This document shows positions 53,002 through 61,439 of a stretch of DNA of 64,000 nt, piece after piece. Origin of the DNA: Ruminococcus sp. FC2018 (GTDB lineage: Bacteria; Bacillota; Clostridia; Oscillospirales; Ruminococcaceae); assembly GCF_000621805.1 (NCBI RefSeq), contig NZ_JHXH01000002.1, positions 62,001-126,000 on the forward strand, written 5' to 3'. The notes below the pieces were generated by a model. That model saw only the letters and a list, made by a program, of their open reading frames with translations. It did not search any database and was not told the DNA's origin. Position numbers and translations under genes: made by a program. Numbering within the stretch: position 1 is the stretch's first letter; each line of letters begins with the position of its first letter.

Positions 53002-53378
53002 TTAAACAGCCCTCCGCCGCCGATGCAGCCCTCGTCCGGGTCTGCCGTGGTCGCAGCCGTAGTTGCAGCTGTGGTAGTCGTGGTTGTCGTGGTGGTTTTC
53101 GCCTTAGTCGTTGTAGCTACGGCAGGCGCAGGCTTCTGTGTCTCCTGTGCGGTGGTCGTGGTCGCTTCGGTGGTAGTGGTGGTCGTTGTCGTTTCCTCCG
53201 TAGCAGCAGTAGTTGTGGTCGTAGTTGTCTCGGAGGTGGTGGCGGTAGTTTCCGTCTGCGATGAGCTGTCCTTTGCGGACGAACTTTCCGACTTTGAACT
53301 TGAGCTGTCCCCTCCGCAGCCGGTGAGAAGCAGTGCCGCAAAAGCAGCTGCAATAATTATCCTTTTCAATTCAAACAT
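52998..53378 (-). CDS. Small Thr-rich lipoprotein
   Basis: 126 aa. A signal peptide with lipobox LLLTGCGG (Cys at about 21) is followed by a Ser-rich and then a Thr-rich region in which long runs of Thr alternate with Ala, Glu and Lys, ending in DPDEGCIGGGGLFN. Such Thr-rich tracts are often flexible, sometimes glycosylated, linkers on the cell surface. The ATG at 53378 follows AAGGAAAGGG. It is coupled to the acyltransferase. Confidence 0.82.
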   Translation of the reverse strand: MFELKRIIIAAAFAALLLTGCGGDSSSSKSESSSAKDSSSQTETTATTSETTTTTTTAATEETTTTTTTTEATTTTAQETQKPAPAVATTTKAKTTTTTTTTTAATTAATTADPDEGCIGGGGLFN

Positions 53379-53386
53379 CCCTTTCC

Positions 53387-54745
53387 TTAGCTCATTACCT
53401 TTGTCTTTTCGTATCTCCATGTCCATTTCTGTCCGTAGTTTATAAGGTAACCGTTGAGTCCTGTTTCTGCCTGGAAATCCGGGTCGCAAACATATACCTT
53501 ACCGCCCACGGTTATCTCCACCCAGGAGTGAGGACCGTAGCCGCCTATTCTCAGCGGTACCTTTCCGGAGATCTGTTCGCACTTGTATCCAAGGGTTCTT
53601 GCCATTTCGCAGAACATTGCCGCCATGGCGTAGCAGTTGCCCTTGTTGTTTGTAAATGCGTAGTTTGCATACCACTCTGTTGTGTGGTCAGCGTCCTTTG
53701 GCATATCCCTGTAATATTTGATACATGATGCCTGGAAAGCCTTTTTAAGGTCCCAGCCCACCTGGTCCAGCTTTGCTGCCGCCAGAGGGTACTTGTAGTA
53801 TTTTTTGAATGTGAAACGCCATTTAACTCCGCCGCTTGCATACTGCTGATACTGTGACCTGTCAAATGCAGCCTGTATCAGGTTGGTGGAGCTTACCTTT
53901 TCTGCATTGGGCAGCTCGTTTCTGTCAATGTCAATGGTAGTCACCTTGCTGCCGGGAGCACAGGAAGCTTTCCTGAATGCCAGCTCACAGGTCCTTCCTG
54001 CCGCCTGGGCAACAGTATTCAGGGCAAGCACCTTGGACTTAAAGAAGCTCTCAGGGTATATCGCAAGATATTTTTCAACTATTGCCTGCTGGTAGTGGTA
54101 GGACATATATCCCTTGAAGTCTGCAAAGCTTGTGGCAACGTACTCCTTCGGATAAGCCTTTTCCGGCGCAGGCTGTGGAGTGGGCTCCGGAGCAGGCTCT
54201 GCAGAGCTGCTGTCCTGGGACTTATCGTCCTCAGCCTTGCTTTCGTCAGCCTTGCTCTGGTCGGCATTGCTGCTGTCCTGCTGTGCCTGCTGCTGTGCCT
54301 GCTGAGCTTTTTTAGCCGCCTCGGCTGCCTCGGCTGCCCTGTCTCTCAGACCTGAGAACAGCTGGTCTATCCTCACACTTGGCTTGAGTTCAACATCCGC
54401 AGCTTTTGTAGTAGCCTTGGTAGTCACCTTTGTGGTGGCTCTTGTGGTAGCCCTTGTGGTAACAGCGCCGCCGTTAAGCTCAAATGCCTGACCGTATCCC
54501 TTGCCCGGGTCGTTGCCGGGAGGGGGAGCCAGCTTCTCGGTGGTGGTAGCTTTTTTTGTGGTGGTCGCCTTAGTGGTCGTTGTAGTCTTAGTGGTTGTTG
54601 TGGCATATGTGGTTGTCGTTGTGGTAGTGCCCGAGGTGGTAGTGGTAACTACCTCGAAGCTATCGTTATCCTCTGTTTCTGTTGAGCCGCAGGCGGTAAG
54701 AGCGGCAGCTGCACAAAGCAGCCCTATAAGAAACAGCCTTTTCAT
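53387..54745 (-). CDS. Lipoprotein with Thr-rich linker and transglutaminase-like domain
   Basis: 452 aa. The signal peptide ends in lipobox LTACGS (Cys19). Residues 30-118 are Thr-rich, 135-200 are Ala/Gln/Ser/Glu-rich, and a transglutaminase-like domain follows (about 355-430): KGNCYAMAAMFCEMARTLG with Cys371, GPHSWVEI with His406 and VCDPDFQ with Asp421 form the expected catalytic triad. The family includes peptidases and cross-linking enzymes. I chose the ATG at 54745; the upstream in-frame ATG lacks a ribosome site. Confidence 0.88.
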   Translation of the reverse strand: MKRLFLIGLLCAAAALTACGSTETEDNDSFEVVTTTTSGTTTTTTTYATTTTKTTTTTKATTTKKATTTEKLAPPPGNDPGKGYGQAFELNGGAVTTRATTRATTKVTTKATTKAADVELKPSVRIDQLFSGLRDRAAEAAEAAKKAQQAQQQAQQDSSNADQSKADESKAEDDKSQDSSSAEPAPEPTPQPAPEKAYPKEYVATSFADFKGYMSYHYQQAIVEKYLAIYPESFFKSKVLALNTVAQAAGRTCELAFRKASCAPGSKVTTIDIDRNELPNAEKVSSTNLIQAAFDRSQYQQYASGGVKWRFTFKKYYKYPLAAAKLDQVGWDLKKAFQASCIKYYRDMPKDADHTTEWYANYAFTNNKGNCYAMAAMFCEMARTLGYKCEQISGKVPLRIGGYGPHSWVEITVGGKVYVCDPDFQAETGLNGYLINYGQKWTWRYEKTKVMS

Positions 54746-54784
54746 TTTATCACCCTTTTTCCATTTAATTGTAATAACAAAACA

Positions 54785-54813
54785 ATTATACCACTTTTTC
54801 GACACTATGTCAA
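54785..54813 (-). promoter_or_regulatory. Promoter of the transglutaminase-like/acyltransferase operon
   Basis: On the minus strand, TTGACA (54813-54808), a 17-base spacer and TATAAT (54790-54785). Confidence 0.82.
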
Positions 54814-54831
54814 ATACACACAACAGGAAAA

Positions 54832-54865
54832 ATCGGGCAAGAGCCTTTTACAGCTCCAGCCCGAT
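54832..54865 (-). terminator. Terminator after the ABC exporter operon
   Basis: A 7-bp outer stem (54832-54838 with 54859-54865) with an inner GAGC/GCTC pair is followed on the minus strand by TTTTT. Confidence 0.78.
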
Positions 54866-54878
54866 ATGTTTTGATATC

Positions 54879-55649
54879 TTACCCCAGGTCAGTGCGCATT
54901 TTCTTTGAGAACGCAAAGCAGCTAAGCGACATAAGCACCACAGCGCACAGAACAACTATTGCAAGGGGTATCATAAAGCTGTCTGCACCAAAGTCAAGTG
55001 CCATAGCTGCCCTTGCGGATTTGGTACAGTAGAAAAACGGAGTACATTTGCTTATTTTCAGCATCACACCGCCTGTGCCCTGGGCATCGAACCAGATGCC
55101 GCCGAAGAACGAGCCAAGTGATATGATTATCGAGCAAAGCCCCGGGGCGGATTTTTCGTTGAACAGCACACCGAATATCAGCCCGAAACCGATAAACATC
55201 AGCGCCGATGGGATAAGCGTTATCATGCAAATAAATATGCCGCCGATATTCAGCCCGCTTCCCACAATGACAGAGATAATAAAAGCAACTGTAAATGTGA
55301 TTGCTGCCTGTACCATTGAGATGATAAGCATAGGGATAATGTAGCCTGCGGTGAGATCAGATGCAGTCATTGGTGTTGCGTAAAGCCGCATAAGGAACGT
55401 GCCCGAGCGGTCGGTGGAAACGTTCAGAGCCGTGAACAGCATAATAAACATCTGCCCGAAGACTGCAACCCCCGGCGCAAGGTTTTCAATGTGGAAAACC
55501 GTCATATTTGCCTTTGGCGGAATGCTGCGGTCAACGATCGTCATAATGATAAGCATTATCAGCGGAAACCCCAGACAGAAGATGTACCCCAGAGGGTCAC
55601 GCAAAAGCTCCCTGATGTTTCTGCCTGTAAAAGCAAAGGCTCTTTTCAT
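54879..55649 (-). CDS. ABC-2 type transporter permease
   Basis: 256 aa with about six membrane helices and the ABC-2 opening, NIRELLRDPLGYIFCLGFPLIMLIIMT. GTFLMRLYATPMTASDLTAGYIIPMLI is the conserved block of exporter permeases of this family. Its start overlaps the ATPase stop (TAATG). With the ATPase and the HTH-AbrB regulator it forms an exporter operon; the substrate is unknown. Confidence 0.9.
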   Translation of the reverse strand: MKRAFAFTGRNIRELLRDPLGYIFCLGFPLIMLIIMTIVDRSIPPKANMTVFHIENLAPGVAVFGQMFIMLFTALNVSTDRSGTFLMRLYATPMTASDLTAGYIIPMLIISMVQAAITFTVAFIISVIVGSGLNIGGIFICMITLIPSALMFIGFGLIFGVLFNEKSAPGLCSIIISLGSFFGGIWFDAQGTGGVMLKISKCTPFFYCTKSARAAMALDFGADSFMIPLAIVVLCAVVLMSLSCFAFSKKMRTDLG

Positions 55650-56377
55650 TACTGCGCACCCCCTTCTGCGATGGCTACAAATGCGTTTTCAAGTCCCGTA
55701 GTGCCCGTTTGTTTTTCTAACTCTGAAAGTGTGCCCAGCGCAGCGAGCCTGCCCTCTATCATTATTCCGATGCGGTCGGAGAGCTGCTGGGCTTCCTCCA
55801 TGTAATGGGTGGTGAGTATTATGGTCAGCTTGCCCTTGAGGGACTGTATCTCACGCCATAGCTCACGCCTTGCCAGCACGTCAAGTCCAAGGGTCGGCTC
55901 GTCAAGGAACAGCACCTGTGGCTCACCTATAAGTGCCATAGCTATGGACAGCTTTCTTTTCCAGCCCCCCGAGAGGGTCTTTGCACGGCTGTCCGCAACC
56001 TTTTGCATACCGAATGTGTCAATAAGCTCAGCTGTGCGGTCCCGGCTTTTTTGCTTGTCAAAGCCGTACACACGGCACATGAATAAAAGGTTCTCCCTTA
56101 CCGTGAGCCTCTCGGCAACGGCAGTGTCCTGGGGCGAAATGCCGATCATGGACTTTACCGCCGTCTTGTCGCTGTCACAGTTTTTACCCATTACCCAAGC
56201 CTCACCCGAGGTGGCTTTCGCAAGGCAGCACAGCATTCTTATGGTGGTGGTCTTGCCTGCACCGTTCACCCCAAGCAGCGAGAACAGCTCCCCCTGCTCC
56301 ACCTCCAGGTCAAGACTGTCAACCGCAGTCAGATCCTTGTATTTTTTAGTAAGTCCCTTTGTCTGAACAGCAAGCAT
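55649..56377 (-). CDS. ABC transporter ATP-binding protein
   Basis: 242 aa. Walker A LLGVNGAGKTTTIRML, Q-loop GISPQDTAVAERLTVREN, signature LSGGWKRKLSIAMAL, Walker B VLFLDEPTLGLD and switch His TTHYMEEAQQL are intact. The glutamate-type Q-loop and LSGGWKR place it among drug/antibiotic exporter ATPases (DrrA/CcmA-like). It lies four bases from the regulator stop. Confidence 0.94.
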   Translation of the reverse strand: MLAVQTKGLTKKYKDLTAVDSLDLEVEQGELFSLLGVNGAGKTTTIRMLCCLAKATSGEAWVMGKNCDSDKTAVKSMIGISPQDTAVAERLTVRENLLFMCRVYGFDKQKSRDRTAELIDTFGMQKVADSRAKTLSGGWKRKLSIAMALIGEPQVLFLDEPTLGLDVLARRELWREIQSLKGKLTIILTTHYMEEAQQLSDRIGIMIEGRLAALGTLSELEKQTGTTGLENAFVAIAEGGAQ

Positions 56378-56381
56378 ATTA

Positions 56382-56807
56382 TCACTCCTTATCCTTGTGT
56401 ATGAGCTTTTCCAGGTCGTCCATGAATCCGCCCATTTTTACCATGGCGATACCGCCCTTTTCCTCGTCCCCCAGGACCAGCATAACGTCTCCGGGCTTTA
56501 TATCAAAAACCTTGCGGCAGCTTGAAGGCAGGGTGACCTGTCCCTTTGAGTTTACACGGGAAAGTCCGAAAATATGCTTTCCGTCCCCTGTGTGCTCCTG
56601 CTTTCCGAAGCTGCGCACCAGCATATCCACTGTCGTTCCGTATATGTCCGCCAGCTTCATGCAGCTGTCAATGTCGGGTACAGATTCTCCCCGTTCCCAC
56701 TTTGCCACCGCCTGGCGTGAGACCCCCACCTTTTCCGCAAGCTCCTCCTGGGTCAATCCGCTTTGGGTGCGGTATCTTTTAAGTCTTGAAAAATCAATAT
56801 TGCTCAT
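56382..56807 (-). CDS. XRE helix-turn-helix regulator fused to an AbrB-like domain
   Basis: 141 aa. The N-terminal helix-turn-helix covers about 8-65 (SGLTQEELAEKVGVSRQAVAKWERGESVPD), and the C-terminal part (about 80-125) is SpoVT/AbrB-like (RVNSKGQVTLPSSCRKVFDIKPGDVMLVLG). AbrB-type domains normally bind DNA themselves. It is the first gene of the exporter operon and likely controls it. The promoter at 56862-56834 and a 13-bp inverted repeat further upstream are candidate control sites. Confidence 0.9.
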   Translation of the reverse strand: MSNIDFSRLKRYRTQSGLTQEELAEKVGVSRQAVAKWERGESVPDIDSCMKLADIYGTTVDMLVRSFGKQEHTGDGKHIFGLSRVNSKGQVTLPSSCRKVFDIKPGDVMLVLGDEEKGGIAMVKMGGFMDDLEKLIHKDKE

Positions 56808-56833
56808 ATACAGCCCCCCTTGTTTTCGTATTT

Positions 56834-56862
56834 AGTATACAGCACCTAAAATGTTAAGTCAA
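56834..56862 (-). promoter_or_regulatory. Promoter of the HTH-AbrB/ABC exporter operon
   Basis: On the minus strand, TTGACT (56862-56857), a 17-base spacer and TATACT (56839-56834). Confidence 0.75.
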
Positions 56863-56899
56863 CATATCTTTTTATACATCAATGTTATGATTTGTAGCA

Positions 56900-56938
56900 T
56901 TGTGGTAAAATGTTATCCGGGAAAGCATTTTACCACAA
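56900..56938. promoter_or_regulatory. 13-bp perfect inverted repeat upstream of the HTH-AbrB gene
   Basis: TTGTGGTAAAATG (56900-56912) and its complement (56926-56938) flank 13 bases. It lies 38 bases upstream of the -35 box. It may be an operator for the adjacent regulator or an accessory terminator. Confidence 0.5.
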
Positions 56939-56944
56939 AATAAA

Positions 56945-56966
56945 AAAGCCCCGTGTAAGGGGCTTT
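56945..56966 (-). terminator. Terminator after the HAD gene
   Basis: An 8-bp perfect stem (56945-56952 with 56959-56966) continues on the minus strand into a T run. Confidence 0.85.
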
Positions 56967-56969
56967 GAG

Positions 56970-57560
56970 CTATCCGAGTATCTGCTTTAAAAGGGTATCC
57001 ATATCCTGTCCCGTGTAGTGTATCCCTCTCATTCCCAGAGCTTTGGCTGCCTCCACGTTTCTCGGAGTGTCATCTATAAAAACGCACTCCGACGGCACAA
57101 GACCGTATCTGTCACAAAGCAGCCTGTATATCTGTGCATCCGGCTTTGTCATTTTTACAGTGCATGAAAAAATGCCTCCGTCCATATATCGGGTAAAATC
57201 CAGAGCCTCGGGAGCGGTGTGCATAAGAAAATAAAAATAGTTTGAAAGGAAATATACCTTGTGTCCCCCGGCTTTCAGAGCCTGTATGATAGGTATGGTG
57301 CTCTGCCGTTTTCCGGGACATTGAGCTATCTTGGAAAATACCAGTCTTATCTCCTTCTCGTACTGTGGCGCATGGTCGATGAACCGCAAAAGCACCTCCT
57401 CGTCCGAAAGCACTCCCCGGTCAAGCTCGTTCCAGTCGCCGCTGTTCCACATGGCGTCGATGACCGCCTGTGCAGCAGCTTCATCCCCAAGTACCCTGTG
57501 TACAAAGCCTTCAAAGTCAAAGTCAATAAGCACCTTTCCTATGTCAAAAATAACGTTCAT
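56970..57560 (-). CDS. HAD-superfamily hydrolase (YihX-like)
   Basis: 196 aa. Motif I is FDIGKVLIDFD, motif II VYFLSNYF, with a Lys in VKMTKPDAQIY, and motif III FIDDTPRNVEAAKALG. The start with D-x-G-K-VL resembles YihX-type sugar-phosphate phosphatases rather than the usual DxD. The C1 cap region spans about 17-75. I chose the ATG at 57560 behind AGAGGAG. The substrate is unknown. Confidence 0.87.
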   Translation of the reverse strand: MNVIFDIGKVLIDFDFEGFVHRVLGDEAAAQAVIDAMWNSGDWNELDRGVLSDEEVLLRFIDHAPQYEKEIRLVFSKIAQCPGKRQSTIPIIQALKAGGHKVYFLSNYFYFLMHTAPEALDFTRYMDGGIFSCTVKMTKPDAQIYRLLCDRYGLVPSECVFIDDTPRNVEAAKALGMRGIHYTGQDMDTLLKQILG

Positions 57561-57583
57561 TTTTTCTCCTCTAAGATAAGCGG

Positions 57584-58300
57584 TTAAAGTACCGCAAATT
57601 TTATGTTGGCGGTCTTGCGCAGAGTACCCTTGTGCAGGTATGTTACCTCCACACCGTCCTTTGTCCATTTAAGCTTGTACCTGCCCTCGTTTCTCAGACC
57701 GTCCTGCGTGGTGAACTCACCTATTTTCACCGCACGCTGATCCTTTATCTGAAAGACATCTGCGTACCCGTCGGAACCTCTTGACCGTTCACAGATAACT
57801 ATGCTGTGTCCCTTGTCGGGGGAGTCGTAGCGGTAGAATTTCGGGTCGTATTTGTCCCCCAGCTTGCTCTGATAATTTGTAACGATGATAATAAGTCCGA
57901 TGATAAATACCGTAACGCACATTATAAGCGATACCAGCAGGTTTCTTCCACGGCTTCTTGCTGCCGTTGCACCTGCGCTGTCAAGCACCATTGAGGCAGC
58001 TATAAGCAGGATAGCCACAATGAACATAATGAAAAACACCGTGTCAAAATTGCCGTAGGAGCTGCTCTCTATAATAACTCCGTTTTTGTACGAGTAGGTT
58101 ATTATCTCCTTTTTAACGTGCACAGCCACATAAAGCCCCGCAGCCGAAACCACCACCAGGAAAGACAGCACCCTTAACAGACAGGCGCAGCGCAGAGCCA
58201 TTTTAAGGTGCTTGCGGCGCAAAGCGACAGCGGAAACGTATGTACCGTACAGATAATACAGCACCAGCACCGCAAAAAGTATTATCAGCAATGTCTCCAT
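57584..58300 (-). CDS. Membrane protein, unknown
   Basis: 238 aa with membrane helices at about 2-22, 37-58, 82-103 and 115-138. A soluble C-terminal domain (about 155-238) has SIVICERSRGSDGYADVFQIKDQRAVKIGEF and YKLKWTKDGVEVTYLHKG, a beta-rich pattern. I chose the ATG at 58300 behind GAGAGGTGA. It lies 23 bases upstream of the HAD gene on the same strand. The family is not recognised. Confidence 0.72.
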   Translation of the reverse strand: METLLIILFAVLVLYYLYGTYVSAVALRRKHLKMALRCACLLRVLSFLVVVSAAGLYVAVHVKKEIITYSYKNGVIIESSSYGNFDTVFFIMFIVAILLIAASMVLDSAGATAARSRGRNLLVSLIMCVTVFIIGLIIIVTNYQSKLGDKYDPKFYRYDSPDKGHSIVICERSRGSDGYADVFQIKDQRAVKIGEFTTQDGLRNEGRYKLKWTKDGVEVTYLHKGTLRKTANIKFAVL

Positions 58301-58330
58301 GCGCCTCACCTCTCTTTGCGCAGTATTTTG

Positions 58331-59179
58331 TTACCCAACGTCACCTATATAGTAAGTTTTGTACTTTTCATAGTAGTCGGCGATAAACTTCTTTTCGCCG
58401 TTTTCGGTGGTAAAATAGTACACCTTTTTCTTTATGTGACCGGTCTTTTCGCTGTAATTCTGAAGCTTTGTGATGCCGGGTATATCTCTTGTGACCATCT
58501 CCTCGGTGCGCTCATAAATGCACTTTACGCCCAGCTGATTTTCGGCGAAGTCCATAAAGCGGTATGCCTGCCACAGTTCTCGCTCGCCCGTTTTGCCGTC
58601 TTTGAAGCGGTAGAAAGCATAGAATGTTCCGTACTTCTCCGAGGCGGGTTCAACTCGCATATCAAATTCTGTGAATTTTTCACATACATCTGCTTTGCGT
58701 ATCAGTTCTCCGAGTTTGGTCAAACCGTCTTTCAGCTCCTCATAAGGCTTGTCGCTTTTGAGCCGAATAAGCACGCGCTGTGGCATATATTTTTCTCTTT
58801 CATAGGTCATAGCATATTCTTTGCATATCTTGTCGGCTCCGTCTTGTACGCAGTCAAGCACATAGTTGTAATATGCAAAGCCCCAGCCGTTTACAGTTTT
58901 CTCCTCGTAGCCTGCCTTTGAGCCGTCAAAGTGTACTGTGGTCACCTCGCTGGAAACGGGGAACTCAAAGCCGCACTTATCATCGGTAAAGTATGCAGTA
59001 TGCTTGTACTGCTCTTTTTCATACCGCACAAAAGTGCAGTCGGGACAGTTTTCCTTGGCATATTTTTTCAGGCTGCTTTCGTTTTTGAGGCTTACTGCGT
59101 CTTTGGACATATGGCAGGCTGTCAGAAACAGCACCGACAGCAAACCGAGCAGTAAGATCACCTTGTATGGCTTTTTCAT
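58331..59179 (-). CDS. Lipoprotein, unknown
   Basis: 282 aa. The signal peptide ends in lipobox LFLTACH. The exported part has ENCPDCTFVRYEKEQYKHTAYFTDDKCGFEFPVSSEV and a C-terminal IPGITKLQNYSEKTGHIKKKVYYF. It is the first gene of a run with the membrane protein and HAD genes and has its own promoter. No family was recognised. Confidence 0.78.
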   Translation of the reverse strand: MKKPYKVILLLGLLSVLFLTACHMSKDAVSLKNESSLKKYAKENCPDCTFVRYEKEQYKHTAYFTDDKCGFEFPVSSEVTTVHFDGSKAGYEEKTVNGWGFAYYNYVLDCVQDGADKICKEYAMTYEREKYMPQRVLIRLKSDKPYEELKDGLTKLGELIRKADVCEKFTEFDMRVEPASEKYGTFYAFYRFKDGKTGERELWQAYRFMDFAENQLGVKCIYERTEEMVTRDIPGITKLQNYSEKTGHIKKKVYYFTTENGEKKFIADYYEKYKTYYIGDVG

Positions 59180-59212
59180 TTTGTTCCCCCCTATTTTTAT
59201 ATTGGCAAGTAC

Positions 59213-59241
59213 AGTATATCACAACACCGCTGTTTCGTCAA
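59213..59241 (-). promoter_or_regulatory. Promoter of the lipoprotein gene at 59179
   Basis: On the minus strand, TTGACG (59241-59236), a 17-base spacer and TATACT (59218-59213). Confidence 0.7.
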
Positions 59242-59245
59242 CAAC

Positions 59246-59275
59246 AAAAAACCGCCCGCATTTCAATGCCGGCGG
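59246..59275 (-). terminator. Terminator after the serine hydrolase gene
   Basis: CCGCC (59252-59256) with GGCGG (59271-59275) and an inner GCATT/AATGC stem is followed on the minus strand by a T run (59251-59246). Confidence 0.82.
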
Positions 59276-59294
59276 CTGTGTTTATCCGGTGCTG

Positions 59295-60362
59295 TCAATA
59301 AGTTGGGACTGTGCCCTGTGTGCCGTTGAAATAGCTGTATGTGAGAGAAGAAAGCTCGATAAAGTGCATACCGTGCTTGCTTGCCAGATTTTCCTCCTCG
59401 CTAAGCACCACCAGAATATAATCGGAGTTTGGCGTGGAAACGATAGCGGCATCGTGTGACTGGTCTGTGGTGTCGCCTGTCTTGTTGGCGATAACGGTGT
59501 TGGGGCTGTATGGTATGCCATGGGGTATCTTTTCGGTGTAGTACTGCTGCTTGAGTATCTCGTACATCTTTTCCGATGCCTCTTTGGAAACGCAGTTGCC
59601 TCGGTAAATGTCCTCAAGCATATGCCCAACGTCGCTGGAGCAGGTGGCATTTGGCTTGTCCGAGGTGGTAAGTCCCTCTGCATTGTCCGAAGGCTCCAGC
59701 CCGTGATACTGGAAGGTGTGGCTGTATCCCATTGAAGCGCACCAGCGGTTGATATAAGTTGTCCCCATGGTGCGCACCATTTTGTTGAAGGAGCTGTTGT
59801 TGCTGTAAGCTGCCATGCTCACAATGGTGGGGTAGTAGGTCTGCTCGTCCATTCTTCCTTCCTCTATCTGCTGGTAGCAGGCACCCATCGCAAACAGCTT
59901 GATAACGCTGGCAGGGTAGAATTGCTTGTCGTTGATGGCGAACCAGTCGCCTGTGCGCAGGTCCTTGACATAAGCGGACCATTCTCCCGTATAGGTTTCA
60001 AACTTAGCCTCTATCGCCTCTTTAAGGTTGCCAAGGTTGCCCAGCTGCTCCGGCTCGGATCTGTCCTTTACAGGGTAGCTGGATTCTTCTTCGCTGCTGT
60101 CCTGCTGCTGTGCTGTTGAGGAGGACTGTTCCGGGGTGCTTTCCGAGGAGGATGAAACGGCGGAAGCAGGCTTCGGTTCCGATTCGTCGCCCGACTTGTC
60201 GATAGCCATAAAGATCACCATAAGGATCACAGCCGCCATGAAAACAGCAACAACGATATAAAAGGGCTTGAGGCTGTTTTTGTCGCTGTCGGGCATGAAA
60301 TCCTCAAAATCATCCTGCTTATCCGAGCTTTCATACTCTTCCCAATCCGGCAGTTCTTTCAC
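59295..60362 (-). CDS. Membrane-anchored serine hydrolase (class A beta-lactamase-like)
   Basis: 355 aa. A cytoplasmic acidic N-terminus (1-32), a membrane helix at about 33-54, a Ser-rich linker (about 65-100) and then the beta-lactamase/transpeptidase-like domain: SVIK (Ser152-Lys155) as the SxxK site, SNN (186-188) at the SDN position and NKTGD (KTG 293-295). All three active-site elements are present. It may act on peptidoglycan or be a related hydrolase; resistance cannot be inferred from sequence. It has its own promoter. Confidence 0.88.
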   Translation of the reverse strand: MKELPDWEEYESSDKQDDFEDFMPDSDKNSLKPFYIVVAVFMAAVILMVIFMAIDKSGDESEPKPASAVSSSSESTPEQSSSTAQQQDSSEEESSYPVKDRSEPEQLGNLGNLKEAIEAKFETYTGEWSAYVKDLRTGDWFAINDKQFYPASVIKLFAMGACYQQIEEGRMDEQTYYPTIVSMAAYSNNSSFNKMVRTMGTTYINRWCASMGYSHTFQYHGLEPSDNAEGLTTSDKPNATCSSDVGHMLEDIYRGNCVSKEASEKMYEILKQQYYTEKIPHGIPYSPNTVIANKTGDTTDQSHDAAIVSTPNSDYILVVLSEEENLASKHGMHFIELSSLTYSYFNGTQGTVPTY

Positions 60363-60400
60363 GGTGCCCCCCTCCTTTCCTGTCGAAATACGCTGTTTAT

Positions 60401-60429
60401 ATTATATAATAGCTTTCAAAAAAAGTCAA
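60401..60429 (-). promoter_or_regulatory. Promoter of the serine hydrolase gene
   Basis: On the minus strand, TTGACT (60429-60424), a 17-base spacer and TATAAT (60406-60401). The transcript runs opposite to the YitT promoter. Confidence 0.78.
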
Positions 60430-60477
60430 TCGCCCCCGGATTATAAAATAACCGTAACTGACACAAACTATTTGTGG

Positions 60478-60506
60478 TTGAAATCATGGGGATTATGTGT
60501 TATACT
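60478..60506 (+). promoter_or_regulatory. Promoter of the YitT/AGCS operon
   Basis: TTGAAA (60478-60483), a 17-base spacer and TATACT (60501-60506). Confidence 0.72.
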
Positions 60507-60572
60507 TGTTGATAACCTGTAATTGCGGTGTTGAACAAATCGGAACAGTATACACAAACGGAGGTGCTTCGG

Positions 60573-61433
60573 GTGAAAGAAAAATGGAAAAAGCCCTATA
60601 TCGTCATTCCTGTGGTGAGCATAGCTGCGTTTATAATGGCAGTAAACTATAAGACCTTTGTTGCCACCGGGGGACTTTACCCGGGAGGCGTATCGGGACT
60701 TACCATTCTGCTCACCAGGCTTTTCAAGTCTGCCTTCGGAATAAATGTTCCCTTCAGCGTGGTGAATATAGCCCTTAACGCCATACCCGTGTATATCGGC
60801 TTTAAGTTTATCGGCAGGAACTTCACATTGTATTCATGTCTGATGATACTTCTCAGCAGTATTTTTACCGACCTTATACCCACCTATGCTGTCACCGAGG
60901 ATATACTTCTTATCTCTGTCTTTGGCGGAATAATAAACGGTGCTGCGATATGTCTTTGTCTTAATGTGGGAGCAACTTCCGGAGGAACGGATTTTATCTC
61001 TGTTTTTCTCTCCGAGAAAAGCGGCATGGATTCGTTCAACATTATACTGGGATTCAATGCCTTTATCCTGTGTATCGCAGGTTTTATCTTCGGCTGGGAC
61101 AAAGCACTGTACTCTATTATCTTCCAGTATACCTGCACAGCGGTGATGCGGCTGCTTTATAAAAAGTTCCAGCAAAGCACCTTGTTTATCGTTACCAATA
61201 AGCCCAATGAAGTCTGCGCAGCGGTATACGAGCTTACCACCCACGGAGCGACTATACTTGAGGGTGAAGGCTCTTACGAGCATTGTGAAAGGAACGTTGT
61301 CTACTCCGTCGTTTCCGCCGCCCAGTCCAAAAAGGTCATCAAAGCGGTGAGAGAGGTGGACAAGGGAGCATTCATAAACGAAGTAAAGACACAAAAACTG
61401 CTGGGCAACTTTTTCCAGCCAAAGGAGGATTGA
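60573..61433 (+). CDS. YitT-family membrane protein
   Basis: 286 aa. About five membrane helices (VATGGLYPGGVSGLTILLTRLF, GATSGGTDFISVFLSEKSG and FILCIAGFIFGWDKALYSIIFQY are the YitT blocks) are followed by a C-terminal DUF2179 domain (about 205-286, IVTNKPNEVCAAVYELTTHGATILEGEGSY). The ligand is not established. I chose GTG at 60573 with GGAGGTG upstream. The AGCS symporter follows within seven bases. Confidence 0.92.
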   Translation: MKEKWKKPYIVIPVVSIAAFIMAVNYKTFVATGGLYPGGVSGLTILLTRLFKSAFGINVPFSVVNIALNAIPVYIGFKFIGRNFTLYSCLMILLSSIFTDLIPTYAVTEDILLISVFGGIINGAAICLCLNVGATSGGTDFISVFLSEKSGMDSFNIILGFNAFILCIAGFIFGWDKALYSIIFQYTCTAVMRLLYKKFQQSTLFIVTNKPNEVCAAVYELTTHGATILEGEGSYEHCERNVVYSVVSAAQSKKVIKAVREVDKGAFINEVKTQKLLGNFFQPKED

Positions 61434-61439
61434 CAGAGC

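Noticed and set aside
59295-60362. Calling the serine hydrolase an antibiotic-resistance beta-lactamase
   Set aside because: The SxxK, SNN and KTG motifs fit several enzyme types, and the anchored form with a long linker gives no evidence for drug hydrolysis.
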